From NCBI GenBank assembly GCA_029582155.1, contig CM055900.1:45009624-45073623 (forward strand): DNA of 64,000 nt. The letters are read 5' to 3'. Both the position numbers and the translations under genes were made by a program. The notes beneath the pieces are model-generated. The model was not told where the DNA came from. It saw only the letters and a program-made list of their open reading frames with translations, and searched no databases. The stretch comes from Panopea generosa. Taxonomy: Eukaryota; Mollusca; Bivalvia; Adapedonta; Hiatellidae. Positions 35,527 through 47,480 of the stretch are shown piece by piece (the stretch's first letter is position 1; each line of letters opens with the position of its first letter).

Positions 35527-35607
35527 CGCAAGACAGAAAGACAAAGTTCGGAGGAAACATCAACGCACATATACAATCATTCCAATATCCAACACACGAT
35601 TACATAC

Positions 35608-35653
35608 CTTTCACAACAACAACATATACAATCAACATATAAAATGTAACAAT
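35608..35653 (-). pseudogene. Second copy of receptor exon 1 (start codon changed)
   Basis: Aligned codon by codon with exon 1. The position of its ATG is ATT here, but an in-frame ATG six codons on (35638) still gives MLIVYVVVVK and the same AAAG|GTATGT donor in phase 1. It may be a dead copy, an alternative first exon, or exon 1 of a lost paralogue. Confidence 0.55.
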
Positions 35654-35830
35654 GTTGCCTCTAACAGTTCAGGAAATGGTTATTGTCACTCCGATTGATG
35701 ACTTCAACACTTCTTTGAAAAGGTTATACTCAGCTCAGTGTTTTATATCACAAAATCGAATAAAGATATTACATAATTCTGCCGATATCAAATTATTTAT
35801 TCAGCAGATAACGAAGGTCCGTGTGTAGCT

Positions 35831-37249
35831 CTGAGAAGTGGATTTTTACATAATATTTTCCTTGAAACTAAATCATGTTCAATAGTTTTAAAGCAATTAA
35901 AGATACATATACACTACCGCGTTTAACCATATACTAAATATATATATAATTATTTATACAAGCAGTTTTTTTATTTTTTGGCTGGTGGCCAAAGCTATCC
36001 TAGGCCTGGTACGGGGTGGGGGTATTGGGTCAACGGTGTGTTTATACATTTTTGGGATTTTTACCCCTACATGCAGGATTTCCTGACATAATAATTGAGA
36101 TCTGTGAGCAGTTTTAAAAGCTTTATTTCTTCAAAAAGTAGGTAATAATATACTTATTTTGAAGTTCAATAAAACGGAATCATTTCCAGGTGAATAAACG
36201 TGCATCTGAACATTTTCGTTACTGATAAAGTCTTAATTTAATCACTAGTTATTTGAGAATAAAGCTCTTAGTTTTGCGCTTCTCAACTTTTCCAATGTTT
36301 CTTAGTAGTCAAAATCTTTAAACATGTGTTTGGCTCTGGTTTGAGCTTCTTCTCCTCTTCCGTTTTTTAGCCTAGAAATATTATCTGGTCCGTTTAAGAT
36401 AACAGTTATCAGCTGTGAACAGTAACCTGCACTTAGTCTGTTCTTCCTTTGTGTCACCATCTGTTCTGGTAAATGAATGACGGTTCATAATCCGCACCGT
36501 GACAGAATACAAATTGACATATACAGAAGACTTATACATAATAAGCGACGCTAACCTTACCTGTAGTATACCAGTATAGGAAAATACAGTTTTTTCTAAA
36601 AGAATGTGAAACCTGAAAATATGATCACTTGGTTCACCTATACCTTTCTCTAAAAAAACAATTGTATTTTACAAATAGGTAGAAAACATTTCACTGTCAA
36701 CAGATGGAAATAAATCATTACCTTTATTTTTCTGTCATCGAACTTTGGAGCTGAAGTGAAGGGGTAATTCTCCTTTGTGGTTTAGTCTTTGAAGCTGTGA
36801 GTCTGCCACTTGCCGTAGAAGTTAATCAATATGTATATTGAGTCACTGCTCCATGTCAACAAGTCAGCCTTGCTCACTGGCTCAGGAAGGATATTGGCCG
36901 AAACTCTAGAGCAACCAAGGGCAGTCATTAGAAATGTTTCTGGAAACCTTACTGAGAAAACAACATTTCTTTAAAGTGAATGGCAGAACACAGTAAAAGT
37001 TCTTAGAATAATATCCAGACAATCAACACTTTTGTAGTGGCTATGGCCAGAATAGCAAAACTTACTTGCTATATTTTAGGTTGGTTTACGCAAGCAGGTG
37101 CTCTGGTTATATATGAACATAGATTAACAAAGTAGTATATACTATTAACCTTTTCTCAAAGTTTTTGAGGAACTTATTCATGAAAGCTTTTTAGAAAAGT
37201 GTTGACTTGAGTTTGTCAAGACGGTGGTACCTTTTAAAGAGAGTATTTC
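35831..37249. other. Unassigned DNA with two coding-like minus segments
   Basis: On the minus strand, 36480-36300 reads openly (ISRLKNGRGEEAQTRAKHMF ending FKDFDY stop) and an overlapping frame reads RHSFTRTDGDTKEEQTKC. Near 36900-36780 another segment reads LLTWSSDSIYILINFYGKW before a stop. They look like eroded coding sequence from an unrecognised gene or element. I cannot build exons from them. Confidence 0.3.
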
Positions 37250-37583
37250 AGGAAAAAACGCTTTCAAGGTCTTTAAAAATAAAATTATTTTTAAAATAGA
37301 TATGAAGCATCTCATTACCATTAATAAATGGAATCCTAATGGTTTAGTATATCAAATCCACCAAAACGTGACAAAGTCGATGTTTCAATTGGAGTGGTAA
37401 ACTTAAAACGGAAATCCCATTCCAAAAATAAACAGCACTAACATACTGCTTTACATCGTCACATCACCATTCGGACTTCTTTTAAGATGAAACAAATTTT
37501 ACAACGCCTGAACCTGTATGATGGATCAACTGAAATAAAAATGAAATCACGAGACTAATTTAATAGGTCACAAAATATGTTGG
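37250..37583 (+). repeat. Dispersed repeat copy B, left part
   Basis: Homologous to about 11820-12410. At 37490-37510 it reads ATGAAACAAATTTTACAACG where copy A has the MITE between two TTAA, so this is the unoccupied site. It ends with ATGTTGG (37577-37583), repeated at 45410-45416 on the far side of the LINE. Confidence 0.75.
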
Positions 37584-37667
37584 AATTTTAAGCCGGAAAT
37601 CTATTTTAGTCTAACCAAGGCGCGTAGCCCAAGTTAGGAAACCCGTTTCAATGTGTTATTTAAGCAT

Positions 37668-38655
37668 GTTATGGGTTCATACAATAGACCAATACTGGGT
37701 TTATACAATAGATCAATACTGGGTTAATGCAATATATCAATACTGAATTTATACAATATATCAATACTGGGTTCATACAATAGATCAATACTGGATTTAT
37801 AAAATAGATCAATACTTGTTTTATACAATTTATCAATACTGGGTTCATACAATAGATCAATACTTGGTTTATACAAATAGATCAATACTGGGTTCATACA
37901 ATAAATCAATATTAGGTTTATACAATATATCAATACTGGGTTCATACAATAGACCCATTCTGGTTTTATACAATATATCAATACTGGGTTTGTACATTAT
38001 ATCAATACTAGGTTCATACAATAGACCAATACTGGGTTTATACAATAGATCAATACTGGGGTTATACAATAGATCAATACTGGGTTCATACAATAGATCA
38101 ATACTGGGTTCATATAATAGATCAGTACTGGGTTCGTACAATAGATCAATACTGGGTTCGTACAATATATAAATACTGGGTTCGTACAATATATAAATAC
38201 TGGGTTCGTACAATAGATCAATACTGGATTCATACAATAGATCAATACTGCGTTCATACAATAGATCAATACTGGGTTCATACAATATATAAATACTGGG
38301 TTCGTACAATAGATCAATACTGGGTTCGTACAATAGATCAATACTGGGTTCGTACAATATATCAATAATGGGTTCATATAATAGACCAATACTGGGTTCG
38401 TACAATAGATCAATACTGGATTCATACAATAGATCAATACTGCGTTCATACAATAGACCAATACTTGGTTCATACAATATATAAATACTGGGTTCGTACA
38501 ATAGATCAATACTGGGTTCGTACAATATATCAATACATGGTTCATACAATATATCAAATAATGGGTTCATATAATAAATCAATACTGGGTTCGTACAATA
38601 GATCAATACTGGGTGTATACAATAGATCAATACTGGGTTCATACAACAGTTAATC
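37668..38655. repeat. 24-bp tandem array inside the LINE 5' region
   Basis: About 41 copies of a unit reading CAATACTGGGTTCATACAAT followed by AGAT. As 24 is divisible by 3, periodic frames (Ile-Tyr-Cys-Met-Asn-Pro-Val-Leu and similar, up to 269 codons) run on both strands and are not genes. The target duplication lies outside the array, so it belongs to the element. Confidence 0.93.
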
Positions 38656-39508
38656 AGTATGGATCTATAGAACTGCATTTTGGCTGTGTGAATTGAACTA
38701 TATATACTATGTACGATATATCATAAATAAGCATATTTTAGCCATTATGTGTCTAAAAACTTTTTGACTCTATAGTTGAAATACAGGATACATATTATGT
38801 GATATTTAAGGCAATCATAGCTAGTCAGTATGTATCTATATAAATGTTCTTGATTTGTATGATTGGAACTTTACATAATAGTTTTTCTAATTTAGAAATA
38901 AATACATTTAGTCATTTTATGTATTTTTTTTTTAACTTTGATGAACTAAATATAAACTTGTTGTTATGTTATGATATTTTTAAGAACAGAAGCCTTTTTA
39001 GCCGATACGTGTCTGCAGAATTTGTTTTTGTCATAAATGGTCTGTATAAATTGATTATGATTTGTATGAATTTAAGATATGTGATTTTTCAAGTCTACGC
39101 AGCCGATATGTGGGTTCATCAATACATACTTTGCAACGGTTTTGATAAACTTTTTCATGTATAATCTTGTTACTGTAGTAATAGTCTTTATTATGCAATT
39201 ATGTCATTAATCTATAACTCTAATTGTGTTATTTCTGTACATATTATATAAAACACAACACACAAAACTCATAATAATACACTTTTCTTTCTGATTGATT
39301 GAATAGACATCTTTGATTATTGCGTGTAAATATTTTACGTAGTTAACTGTACATCGACCTCTATGATTACCAAAAATCGTACATCAAAAAGCATGTTTAA
39401 ATTATATTTTTGTCTTCTTATATCTGTTCCTTGCATCTTTCGTCTTAAATTCTACTCTTTGATATCGCTTTTCCTGTTGTTGTTGAAATACAATCTTATT
39501 TATGCATC
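38656..39508 (+). other. LINE 5' leader between array and endonuclease
   Basis: Two or three diverged copies of a block with CAGTATGTATCTATA, TTTGTATGATTGGAACT and ATAAATACATTTAGTCATTT variants. The 106-codon frame at 38844-39164 has no zinc knuckle or coiled coil, so I do not call it ORF1. Confidence 0.5.
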
Positions 39509-40447
39509 ATGGCCGTAAGTATATGCTCTTTTAATGTCCGGGGGTTAGGGAATAAAATAAAACGAGGTCAAATATTAAACTGGTTAAAAACACAAGCATA
39601 CGATATTTGCTTACTGCAAAAAAAACATTTATTAAATTTTAAAATAGATGACATTAAACAGGAATGGGGTGGACATATATATTTAAGTGGTACAAACTCT
39701 AATAAAGAAGGGATATGCATTTTAATCAACTCAAAACTAAATTTAGAAATAGTTAAGCATGAAGAAATTTTAAATGGAAGATTACAAGTACTGGATATTG
39801 TTATTAATGAAAAGGAAATAACTATCATAAATGTATACGGACCTAATACCGATAATATCTTTTTCTTTCAAGAACTAGACGATTATATCACTAACAATGA
39901 CGACAAAAGCTTTATTATAGCAGGTGATTTCAATACGGTTTTAAATATTGATGTAGATAAGAAAAATGGCAGGCACGATACACACAAAAATAGTCGAATC
40001 AAAATAAAATCTATAATTGATACAAATAATTTGGTAGATATATGGAGACTTTTAAATCCTCAAAAAACACAATTTACGTGGCATTCAAATACAAAACCAA
40101 TTATATTTAGTAGATTAGATTACTTTTTAATTTCAAATAATCTTGTTAATTATACTAAATCTACTAAAATTGCAGCCGGATATAACTCTGTCCACTCGAT
40201 CGTTGATATTAAATTTGATTTTATTAAAATCAATAAAGGTCCTGGGTATTTTAAACTTAATAATAGTCTGATATTAGATAAAGAATATCAAAAATTAATA
40301 ATAAATAATATAGCAGAAACTGCAGAAATAAATAAAGATGCGAATTCAAATACTCTGTGGGAATTAATCAAAGGTACTATAAGAAATGTAACAATTAAAT
40401 TCGCAACAGCTAAAAAAAAAAAGATAATGAAAAAGAAATTAATTTAA
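39509..40447 (+). pseudogene. LINE ORF2, AP endonuclease domain (inactive)
   Basis: An open frame of 312 codons. SICSFNVRGLGN opens the fold; AGDFNTVL (138-145) and FSRLDYFLIS (200-209) are intact. The catalytic Glu expected in LLQExH is Lys38 (LLQKKH), and the Asp of the SDH motif is Val228 (SVHS). A frameshift in an A run near 40410-40445 ends the frame, and ORF2 continues in another frame to the mariner. Confidence 0.85.
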
Positions 40448-41075
40448 AAAATGAAATAAAAAATATTGACTCTAAACTACATACAATAAAAGACAACAAA
40501 GAGATAGAAGATACACACAAATATTCAGAAGAAAAAAAACAAGCATTGTATGAATTAATAGATAGAAAAATTAAAGGAATTATGATAAGAGCAAAAGCTT
40601 TACATGTTGAGTACAACGAAAAAAACAGTAAATACTACTCTAGTTTAGAAAAGAAAAATTCAGAAAGTAAATCAATAACACAATTGAACGTACGAGGGGT
40701 TATCCAGAAGTTCGTGGACAAATGTTATAAAAAATTATTGTGCACACGTTCATAAGTGTAAATTACATAACTTAAACATTTATGTATTACAAATCTATAG
40801 TAAGTAATTTATTGTTTTTCATGCAACCATTAAAAAGTTATAGTAACCATAGTAACGTACATGCACATGAAGTGCCGCAGCTCAATTTTTTTAATAAACT
40901 CAAATTTATACATGTTAATTATTAAAAATATATTTCTTCAATTCCGCAAGAAAACATACATGTTTGAACCAACGTCATTAACGTCTTTAACTTTAACATC
41001 ATTTGTTGTTTTACGCGTACGCATTCGAATCCAGCGTATATTTCATTGAGGAGGTCTTCGCCAGAGTGCGTAAAA

Positions 41076-42344
41076 ATGGCGTCTGAAGAACGGTTAAAAC
41101 AACGAGCGGCAATACAATTCTGCGTAAATCTCGGCATACACCGATACAGACGATGGAACTTCTAAACAGAGCCTCAAAGAAACCTGCTGTCGCACGTTCT
41201 CTAGTCTACAAATGACATAAGCGATACAGTGATGGCCGGGAAACCATAATGGACGATGAAAGGTGTGGTCGCCCAACATCAAAATCACGTCAAAGTGATG
41301 TTAAATTAGTCAAAGATCTTCTAGACAAGGACCGCTGAGTAACAATACATGAATTATGCCAGGATTTGGATATGGACTACGGCACCGTTCCTAGAATCAT
41401 CAAAGATGAATTAAAAATGAGCCGAATAAGTGCGCGATGGGTTCCCCGATTATTAAAAGATCATGAAATGGAATGCCGGGTAACAGAATCTAGGAAGTTT
41501 CTAGCGAGATACGCAAAAGAGGGCGACTCATTCCTAAATAGGAGTATAACTACCGACGAGACATGGTTGTTTTATTATGATCCGGAAACGAAACAACAGT
41601 CAAGTCAGTGAAAATCAACCGATTCGCCGCCACCGAAAAAAGCCAGAATGTCCAAATCGTTAGAAAAACATATGTTCATCGTCTTCTTCGACATCAACGG
41701 AATAATCCTGAGCCATGCCGTTCCGAAAGGCCAGTCTGTCAACGCATTGTATTATTCAAAGGTACCGTTTTTATAACAAACATATATTTTACTTATAATT
41801 TAACAATAGTTTTAAAAATAAAATAAACAACGTATTACATGTACTATAAAAATACAAAATTCTATATAATTTATATATTTACAGCATTAGCAGATTAAGG
41901 AACGTGACATTTAAATAATTAATACTCGATTTTCTTGTTTTTGTTTTTTCGTATAAATTTCAGGTCCTTCGCCGGCATCTTGCTAGAGCAATAACTAGGA
42001 AGCACCCAACTGGTTATGAGGGTGGACTTATAATACATCAGGACAACGCACCAGCTCACTCGTCGAGAGAAGTGCAGACGACAATTGAAATACAAATGGA
42101 GGCAGAAGTTCTTCCACATCCGCCGTACTCCCCAGATCTCGCACCGTGTGATTTCGCACTCTTTTCGGAATTAAAGTGCGAATTGAAGGGCAAACATTTT
42201 AATAACTTAAAAGAACTTCAAACGGAATCTAATTCAATTTTGTATTCATACCCATCGGACTGGTACAAGCAAGTTTTTCATCAGTGGGTAGAACGCCACC
42301 GCAAATGTATAGAAAATAGCGGTGCTTACTTTGAGAAGAATTGA
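41076..42344 (+). pseudogene. mariner transposase, broken, with one intron
   Basis: Starts MASEERLKQRAAIQFCVN, then a frameshift, then the HTH region (VTIHELCQDL). TTDETW carries the first catalytic Asp; HQDNAPAHS the second; YSPDLAPCDF the third. I count 35 residues between the second and third Asp, one more than the D34D mariner norm. In-frame stops: TGA where family members have Trp (VYK*HKRYSDG), TGA after LLDKDR, and TGA before a PPPKKARMSKS block. Ends GAYFEKN stop. Not functional as it stands. Confidence 0.9.
41762..41963 (+). other. Spliceosomal-type intron in the mariner transposase
   Basis: TATTATTCAAAG|GTACCG ... AAATTTCAG|GTCCTTCGCC. Removing 41762-41963 joins NALYYSK to VLRRHLARAI, which is collinear with mariner transposases and keeps the frame. 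The 202 bp are AT-rich, with a T-rich stretch before the acceptor, and contain stops in all forward frames. An unrelated insertion that happens to fit GT-AG is the alternative. Confidence 0.75.
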
Positions 42345-42561
42345 CGTCGCGACGTCGCCTTCTTTATTGACCTGCGGCACATCAATGTACATGACGTATA
42401 TCGAATATATGTAAATTATTTGTTATATTGTGTATTTTATTTAAATTTTGTATACAACTTACACTGAGATTGAATACTACAAACTGAAAATAATACACAT
42501 ATATAAGATGTAGTTTTTATTTTATAGCATGTGTCCACGAACTTCTGGATAACCCCTCGTA

Positions 42562-45127
42562 AAAGGTAAAATTGTAACTAAACAGTCCGATATATTGAAA
42601 TCAGAAGCAGAATTTTATTCCAATCTATACAAAAAAAATCAAGCTGCATTTGAATCAAATTATAAATTTTTTAATCAAACTATGCCAAAACTTATAGATA
42701 ATGAAAAAATGCAATGCGAAGGTGTTTTAACAGAATACGAATGTGGCATAGCATTAAAACAAATACAAAATAATAAAAGTCCGGGCTCAGACGGCATAAC
42801 TACAGAATTTTATAAAATCTTTTGGAGTTATATTAAAACATTTCTTGTTAATTCCTTAAACTATTCTTTTCAAAATAAAAATATGACCGAGTTACAGAAG
42901 CAAAGTATTATTACGCTCTTACCTAAAGCAGGCAAAGACACGACGTTTTTAGATAACTGGCGCCCGATAAGTCTCTTAAATGTAGACTATAAGATAACAA
43001 CAAAGTCTGTTGCAAATAGAATTAAACCTGTTTTACCTTCTATTATTTCACCTTCACAGACAGGATTTATAAAAGGAAGGTATATAGGTGAAGACATAAG
43101 ACTTCTGTTTGAAGCACTTGATGATATTGAAAATACAAATTCACCAGCAATCCTGTTTTTTTCAGATTTCGAAAAAGCTTTTGACAGTTTAAATCAAAGT
43201 TATGTTTTTAAATGTCTTGAACACTTTCAGTTTGGACAATCACTCATAAACTGGGTTAAACTATTTTATACAGATGCAAAGAGTTGTGTAATTAATACGG
43301 TCATTTGTCGCAGTTTTTCCCAATACAATGTGGCGTTAGACAAGGATGTCTCCTTTCTCCTTATCTGTTTATTTTATGCATTGAACTGTTATCTTATGAA
43401 ATATCACACAACATTAATATAAAAGGCATTAATATATATGGATATGAAATAAAAGAAACTTTATTTGCAGATGATGCAACATTTTTAACTGATGGCTCCA
43501 AACAATCTTTTGAATCTCTTATCGATGTTTTGGATAATTTTAAATATATATCTGGATTAAGATTAAACCATTCAAAATGTACAGCGCTAAAAGTAGGGTC
43601 TCTGAAAACCTCCAAGGAAACATATTGTCAAAATAAAAAGTTTAAATGGTGCAATGATAGTGCAAAAGCATTAGGTGTCACTTTCCACACCGAAACAAGA
43701 AATATATATACATTAAACTTAGAACCAAAACTCCAAGAATTTAATAACAGTCTAAAAAGTTGGCAACATAGAAAACTAACACTCATGGGTAAAAGTACTG
43801 TATTAAAAAGTTATGCCATTCCTAAACTAGTTTATCCTCTATCGGTACTTCCAAATCCGTCAGAAGAAATAATAAAACATATTATAAATAAAATGTATCA
43901 GTTTTTATGGGATGGTAAACCTGATAAAATTCAAAGAAAAATTATTATTCAAAAATATATAAATGGAGGATTAAAAATGATTGATATAAGATATTTTATG
44001 AACGCCCTTAAAGGAAGTTGGATAAAACGAATTTTAAATGACAACAATAAAGGAATTTGGAAGCATATTTACTTACTTAAATAAAATAAAAAAATATGGC
44101 GGTAATATGTTGTTTGAATGCAATATAAACTGGAATGACATCGTCAAATTATTTCCAGAAAAAGGTTTCTTACAGGATATTTTATTAGCATGGCCAGAAA
44201 TAAAGCAAAACAAAGAAAATGAATATTTAAGTCAAGAAATAATCTGGAATAATTCTTATTTAAAAAGTGATTTAAATACTTTTTACAATAAAAAATGGAA
44301 AGATAGAGGTATAACACTAATAGAACAACTTTTTGACTACCGAAGTAAAACATTTTACACTTTTAACGATTTTAAAAATTTATACCAAATTGATGCTGGA
44401 GATTTTCTGTTACATACATCAATAATTAATAGTATACCTAAAGAATGGAAACAAATCTTAAAAACAAAAAGCATAGTTACAAATAGAAAAGAAAGTCTTC
44501 TGCAAAGATTATTGAAATCAAAACAAGTCAACAGTTTTTTATACAATCACCAACTGGATAATAATATAAAACCAGAAATAAAGTCAGAAAAGAAGTGGGA
44601 AACAGAACATGAAAATATTGATTGGAGAAAAATATATATAGTACCTATACAATCTACAATTGAATGTAGATTAAGGAATTTTCAGTATAAATATCTACTC
44701 AGAATTATTCCAAAAAACAAATCCCTATATAAATTCAAATTGACTAATTCTAATTTATGCGACTTTTGTAATATGAATACAGATTCCATAAAGCACATGT
44801 TTTGGGAATGTAATTATGTTCAGCATTTCTGGAGTCAGTTACAGAATTTCTTAAATAGCAAAAATGATATAAATGTTATTTTAAATTATAAATTAGTAAG
44901 TTTCGGCTGTACTGAAAAAGTAAACAATAAAAAACAACATCAACTTTATAATATTTTCTGCCAAATATTTTGTCTTTAAATGTAAATGTATAAAAACAGT
45001 CCAATTGTTTCATGTATTTGAACAGAACCTATATAAAGGTATAGAAATTGAAAGATTAATAGCTCTAAATAAAGATAAACTGCATATACATGAACTGAAA
45101 TGGGAAAATTTTTCTATAAATGTTTAA
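42562..45127 (+). pseudogene. LINE ORF2, reverse transcriptase and C-terminal region (frameshifted)
   Basis: Four frame segments. In 42595-43310: NNKSPGSDGITTEFYK, NWRPISLLNVDYKI, TGFIKGRYIGEDIR, then FSDFEKAFDSL (RT block A). After a shift near 43315: CGVRQGCLLSPYLF and LFADDATFL (the FADD core). After a shift near 44083: the thumb and a zinc motif CDFCNMNTDSIKHMFWEC. After another near 44975: about 50 more codons to a stop near 45127. RT catalytic residues look intact; the lesions are mainly indels. Confidence 0.85.
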
Positions 45128-45409
45128 ACCTAATAAATGTCGATAAAAATGCCGTTTTAATTTTTTAAACAAAGGAAAAGCAATGTCCAAATTTTATACT
45201 TATTCTACATCCCTCTTCTTTCTTCCTCTCTATTCCTCTAAAAAAATGAAATTATTTCGTCACAATAATATATTGCGATACAAGTATTACAAATTAAACT
45301 GAATTGATTATATGACAATATTGTTGGAAGAATTGTAATATATTTCATTATATGTTTATAATCTGTAATATAACTGATGAAATAAAAAAAATTATCACAA
45401 AAAAAAAGC

Positions 45410-45540
45410 ATGTTGGTATTACGCGGTCAATGAGTATTTATAGGCATGATCTATTGGAAAAAAAATGTTTAAAGCAAATTTCATTCTTTTTTAAAATCCT
45501 GATAAATTCCCTTTAAACATTCCATCTGTTATTGTTCTTG
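45410..45540 (+). repeat. Dispersed repeat copy B, right part
   Basis: Begins with the second ATGTTGG and continues TATTACGCGGTCAATGAG and ATAGGCATGATCTATTGG. This is collinear with 12410-12545, where the same repeat is uninterrupted at this point. Confidence 0.75.
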
Positions 45541-46239
45541 TAACTGATCTCCGAGCCTTTGATTTTCCCCAAAGAATTGATATTATCTCGTACTTCCTGC
45601 AAATCATATGTGCACCGCTTTGTCCTGAACAAAAAACAAAGAAAATTTTTTATAAAAAATAAAATACAGAGTACAGACTACATTTAGCTTAGACTCATCC
45701 ACCTACTATCTCAACGAATCTGAATGCATTTTGATTACAGAAATATAAATTTACATTTATGACTAGTTAAACTGACACAACTCGGAATGGATTAATGTTT
45801 ATCAAATATATTAATAATTATATTAAACAGATAACGTTTTTCTTCAATTCTATATACTTGTATCAATGCACATACGCAACGCTTTAAATGTGTATACTAA
45901 TGATTAATGAATAACTCATCACCATACTGCAGAAAACTGTTACATTTTGCTATAAAATATCTACTTTTAAATAACTGTAGAAGTCTGAAATAAATTAAAA
46001 ACATTCAATTTAAAAAAAACCTGAACATTCAATAGAGTAATGGTACAATGCAGTTAATAGTTTACCCTCAGTGTCGTTCATTTAAAATTATGACTAAATT
46101 TATTATGTTTCAATAAATATTGAAAGTACAACTTTAAAGAAAACACAACCGGAAGGATTATATGAAAATTAAATACATTAGTTTTATTGTAATTTAAAAT
46201 ATAGACACTTACAATGCACTAAATAAGTGGTAAAAAAAT
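45541..46239. other. Unassigned AT-rich DNA
   Basis: Nothing recognisable. Confidence 0.5.
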
Positions 46240-47480
46240 TCAACAAACCTGTACAATACCAATGTCTAAGTCCTTTGTCTGCAAAGTAAGGCAAGGTTCC
46301 ATGATTGGAGCCAGGATGTCCACGAGTGTGTATGTCAAGTATATAAACATATTCTTCTTCAGACCTTTCTCGATTGGATCTTTTTGTGATAATTCAGTCA
46401 TGTAAGTACGCAATAATTCCAGAGAACGCTGAACAGTAGTCAAAGCTTCATATAAGCTCAACCATCGGGTTTGATGAACTTCCTTGTAATGAAGTTTAGG
46501 GTCTTCAAAGATACCCTGGAGTTCCCTCAAGTTTTAACATTTTTAGGCGATTTTTGAAGTGGTGGAACAGGTTGTCCAGGTTATTTAAGTATACCGTCAT
46601 CTTTGCACTGCCTCTGTCGCCTGCTCACTATATAGTGTCAATCTATGTGTAGCACAGTGTTCGCAATGTATGGGGTTTTACGAATAAATAGATATGTGAG
46701 ACCTTATTTTCTTTGTACCATGGTACTAGCACCATTTGTGCCTAAAGCCATTACTTTTGAAACCAAGATATAACGAGATTTATTGTGTTTTTTTAATGTG
46801 TCACTTTTCAGGTAGGTGTTTGTCAGGAAGCGGGTTGAGGGCAACATGGTGATCGGATTGATAACCCTTGCTCCCAGACGTAGTCGGTGTTTTACTGTTA
46901 TGTCAGTGCTTTCATCGGTCATGGTGGTAACAACATGTGGACCATCTAATTCTTTGTCTATCTTAATATTGATCATCTGTGCAATCGTCTCTATCAAAAT
47001 CACACGGCACTGTATAGGAGCTGTTATCTATACGTTTGTTAAAATTTACAGCATCAATGTATGGAGTGTCCAATTCTTTAAGCAATGTCTATAAACTTGT
47101 GTATTTTGTTATGGGAATTCCATCTTTGGTCAACCAGTAGTCAACCTTCATCACTATTGTAATGCCCAACTCTTCCGTTTCAAAAAAATTTATACGGCTG
47201 TTTTTCATATTTTTTGCCTCTTATGGTGCTGCAGCGACCAAATCTATGACCAGGCTACCAGCATGCCGCGTTCTGTTATTCTGTTTCGGATTATAATGTA
47301 GCCAATCATAGTCCCGAGCCTATTTCTTCTAGAACTGCCAATACTCCTTCGTGGCAAATATGTAATCTGAGGACTCCACTGTAGACCCACTAGAAGACGT
47401 TACTGGGCATGTAAAGGGCAGCATTCTAAAATTGAATTGGAGAAACGTTGGCTGCTGTGTTTCAGACGGACGGGGCTTCT
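46240..47480 (-). pseudogene. hAT-type transposase-like gene relic
   Basis: Minus-strand fragments, from upstream: MTDESTDITVKHRLRLGARV (catalytic DESTD-type block, near 46910), STRFLTNTYLKSDTL, VMALGTNGASTMVQRK, then ELQGIFEDPKLHYKEVHQTR followed by WLSLYEALTTV and a helical continuation to 46240. This order is that of the TTF-type zinc finger / ZNF862-like hAT-derived proteins. Stops and shifts separate the pieces, and the region between 46530 and 46700 is poorly preserved. Decayed N-terminal sequence probably continues to about 47480. Confidence 0.68.

Larger units (their letters stand above)
40693..42559 (+). mobile_element. mariner transposon inserted in LINE ORF2
   Basis: Perfect 28-bp inverted termini: 40693-40720 starts CGAGGGGTTATCCAGAAG and 42532-42559 is its exact complement. 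TA duplicates at 40691-40692 and 42560-42561. The LINE frame resumes on the far side. Length 1867 bp, longer than the usual 1.3 kb partly because of a 202-bp intron and long terminal spacers. Confidence 0.95.
37584..45409 (+). mobile_element. Tx1/L1-like LINE, near full length, split by a mariner
   Basis: Bounded by the direct repeat ATGTTGG (37577-37583, 45410-45416) and by the two halves of a dispersed repeat that is continuous elsewhere, so the whole interval is one insertion. Removing the 1867-bp mariner leaves about 5.96 kb. Order: 5' region with a 24-bp tandem array; AP endonuclease; reverse transcriptase with FADD; C-terminal CxxC...H...C zinc motif; short A-rich tail. I see no ORF1. 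Clade assignment rests on endonuclease and RT wording such as SFNVRGLGN and GPGYFKLN, not on a tree. Confidence 0.82.

Noticed and set aside
37669..38678. Frames of up to 269 codons over the 24-bp array
   Set aside because: Same cause: 24 is divisible by 3, and the peptides repeat every 8 residues on both strands.
38844..39164. Possible LINE ORF1 of 106 codons
   Set aside because: Composition is Phe/Ile-rich without zinc knuckle, RRM or coiled coil. The region is made of diverged tandem blocks.
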